In this document: in pieces, positions 22,521 through 23,982 of the stretch | How positions within the stretch are numbered: position 1 is the first letter of the stretch | Layout of the letters: each line of letters starts with the position of its first letter | Origin: OMOG01 sp041485845 | GTDB lineage: Bacteria; Acidobacteriota; Terriglobia; Bryobacterales; Bryobacteraceae | Length of the DNA stretch: 23,982 bases | Direction: 5' to 3' | Assembly: GCA_041485845.1 (NCBI GenBank) | Contig: JBGPKH010000057.1 | Location: 1-23,982, forward strand | Made by a program: the position numbers and the translations under genes | The notes under the pieces: model-generated | Seen by the model: only the letters and a program-made list of their open reading frames with translations | Databases searched by the model: none | What the model was told of the DNA's origin: nothing

Positions 22521-23982
22521 ATGGCTGCCAGCGCTTTGACTGCTGCTTTTGCCGTGGATCCAGGCTCGCCGCATCCCCTGGGGGCGACTCCCGGACGGGA
22601 CGGCGTCAACTTCTCCATCTTCTCGGGAAACGCCACGGGCGTGGAGCTTTTGCTGTTCGCGGCGCACGACGCTCGCGAGCCGTTTCAAACCATCCGGCTC
22701 GACCCGGCGGTGAACAAGAGCTTCCACTTCTGGCACGTGCGCGTGCGCGGGCTCGCGGCCGGCGCGCACTACGCCTATCGCATGGATGGGCCATTCGATC
22801 GCAACGCCGGACAGCGGTTCAACCGCAAGAAGGTCCTGATCGACCCGTACGCGCGCGGCAACACCGAGAGCGTCTGGGATCGCGGGGCGGCGTGCAGCCT
22901 GGACGATAATGTCGCGACGTCGATGCGCTCGGTGGTCATCGACCCGTCCGGGTACGATTGGGAAGGCGACGGTCCTCTCCGCCGACCCATGGAAGACACG
23001 GTCATTTACGAAATGCATGTCCGGGGATTTACCAAGTCGCCATCGTCGGGCGTGAAGCATCCGGGAACGTTCGGGGGCATCCTCGAGAAGGTTCCGTATT
23101 TGCGGGACCTCGGCGTGACGGCGGTCGAGCTGATGCCGGTCTTCGACTTCGATGAGACCGCGGTGCTGCGCGAGGTGGGCGGCAAGGCGCTGACCAACTA
23201 CTGGGGCTACAGCACCATGGGCTTCTTCGCGCCGCAATCCGCGTTTTGCGTGAGTCCCGAATCGGGCAGCCATTTGCGGGAGTTTCGAGACCTGGTGAAG
23301 GCCTTGCACCGGGAGGGGATCGAAGTGATTCTGGACGTGGTGTTCAATCACACCGACGAAGGCAATCATCTCGGTCCGACGTTCTCGTTCAAGGGCGTGG
23401 ATAATCGCAGTTACTACTTCCTGGCGCCCGGCGCCCTCCAGTATTACATGGACTTTTCGGGTTGCGGCAACACGTTCAACTGCAACCACCCGGTGGCGCA
23501 GAAGCTGATCGTCGAATGCCTGCGCTACTGGGTGCGGGAAGCGCACGTGGACGGGTTCCGGTTCGACGAAGGGTCCATCCTGGCGAGAGGAGAGGACGGC
23601 ACTCCCAGCGCCCATCCGCCGGTGGTGTGGCAGATCGAGCTGGATGACGACTTGGCCGACACCAAAGTGGTGGCAGAAGCGTGGGATGCCGCAGGGCTGT
23701 ACCAGATCGGGCATTTCCCGGGGGATCGATGGGCCGAGTGGAACGGGCGCTACCGCGACGATATTCGCCGTTTCGTGAAGGGCGATCCCGGCCTGGTGGG
23801 GGCGGCGGCCACGCGCCTCGCGGGGAGCTCCGATCTTTATCAGGAGCGCGGCGAATTGCCGGTGAACAGCATCAACTTCGTGAACTGTCACGACGGCTTC
23901 ACGCTGAATGACCTGGTCTCCTACAATTCGAAGCACAACGAGGCCAACGGCGAAGACAATCGGGACGGCATCGACGAAAACC
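22521..23982 (+). CDS. glgX: Glycogen debranching enzyme, isoamylase type (3' truncated by window)
   Basis: This GH13 alpha-1,6-glucosidase trims branches from glycogen in the cytoplasm. The visible 487 residues begin with a CBM48-like beta-sandwich (about 15-100, GATPGRDGVNFSIFSGNATG) and continue into the catalytic barrel from YEMHVRGFT (163-171). GH13 motifs are intact: DVVFNH (272-277), the nucleophile in GFRFDEGS (D349), the acid/base in VAEAWD (E386) and the stabiliser in NCHDGFTLND (D458). Region II has E-G after the nucleophile where many GlgX proteins have L-A. The segment QIGHFPGDRWAEWNGRYRDD is typical of GlgX. The gene runs off the right edge without a stop, so about 200 C-terminal residues are missing from the window. 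Confidence 0.95.
   Translation, partial: MAASALTAAFAVDPGSPHPLGATPGRDGVNFSIFSGNATGVELLLFAAHDAREPFQTIRLDPAVNKSFHFWHVRVRGLAAGAHYAYRMDGPFDRNAGQRFNRKKVLIDPYARGNTESVWDRGAACSLDDNVATSMRSVVIDPSGYDWEGDGPLRRPMEDTVIYEMHVRGFTKSPSSGVKHPGTFGGILEKVPYLRDLGVTAVELMPVFDFDETAVLREVGGKALTNYWGYSTMGFFAPQSAFCVSPESGSHLREFRDLVKALHREGIEVILDVVFNHTDEGNHLGPTFSFKGVDNRSYYFLAPGALQYYMDFSGCGNTFNCNHPVAQKLIVECLRYWVREAHVDGFRFDEGSILARGEDGTPSAHPPVVWQIELDDDLADTKVVAEAWDAAGLYQIGHFPGDRWAEWNGRYRDDIRRFVKGDPGLVGAAATRLAGSSDLYQERGELPVNSINFVNCHDGFTLNDLVSYNSKHNEANGEDNRDGIDEN

Noticed and set aside
22320..23936. A 538-codon open frame antisense to glgX
   Set aside because: It is the shadow of the GlgX catalytic domain; all GH13 motifs are read on the plus strand.

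Overview
The window most likely comes from a G+C-rich Acidobacteriota genome of the Bryobacterales/Solibacter type. This is inferred from gene families, not from a search. The supporting families are an Oar-like TonB-dependent receptor with an N-terminal carboxypeptidase-regulatory domain, an exported protein with the Solibacter-type repeat known as TIGR03437, a second exported protein with two copies of an 'ALDGRNACY'-type Solibacter domain, an ASPIC/UnbV (CRTAC1) protein, and a BrnT-type toxin. No rRNA, confident tRNA, CRISPR array, insertion sequence or prophage was found.

Layout. 2-604 (+) is the 3' end of sucA (2-oxoglutarate dehydrogenase E1). 605-1277 is non-coding and carries two clusters of G+C-rich palindromes. 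1278-5603 (+) is a tightly overlapping four-gene operon: two FtsX-like permeases, an HlyD-like periplasmic adaptor and a MacB/LolD-like ATPase, together a tripartite ABC efflux or lipoprotein-type exporter. 5758-7410 (+) is an exported ASPIC/UnbV beta-propeller protein. It converges on a TPR protein (7424-8212, -), which follows a large TonB-dependent receptor (8209-11724, -) with a good sigma70-like promoter. 11918-12421 (+) is a small toxin-antitoxin-like pair. 12441-14252 (-) is lepA.

14379-19397 (-) is a run of four exported-protein genes: a small secreted protein, a TIGR03437-like protein, a proline-rich secreted protein, and a large secreted protein with a possible glycoside-hydrolase barrel. 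The last one is interrupted by a frameshift near 19100. From 19567 (+) comes a compact housekeeping operon of enoyl-CoA hydratase, ribH and nusB. A possible small helical protein (21293-21496, -) and a lipoprotein glutaminyl cyclotransferase (21542-22342, +) follow. The window ends inside glgX (22521 onward, +).

How the parts relate. The central and 14-19 kb regions are dominated by envelope and secreted functions: an outer-membrane receptor, an exported propeller, a TPR partner, an efflux system and possible polysaccharide-acting proteins. These lie between core metabolic and translation genes. A recurring feature is that several genes lack a Shine-Dalgarno sequence and instead have a TANNNT -10-like box 6-8 nt before the start codon, which suggests leaderless transcripts. 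The clearest cases are two genes that share the octamer CTACACTG at the same distance from ATG. I see no clearly novel multi-gene system. The best leads are the frameshifted exported enzyme-like protein and its cassette, the BrnT toxin paired with a non-BrnA partner, and the leaderless-promoter pattern.
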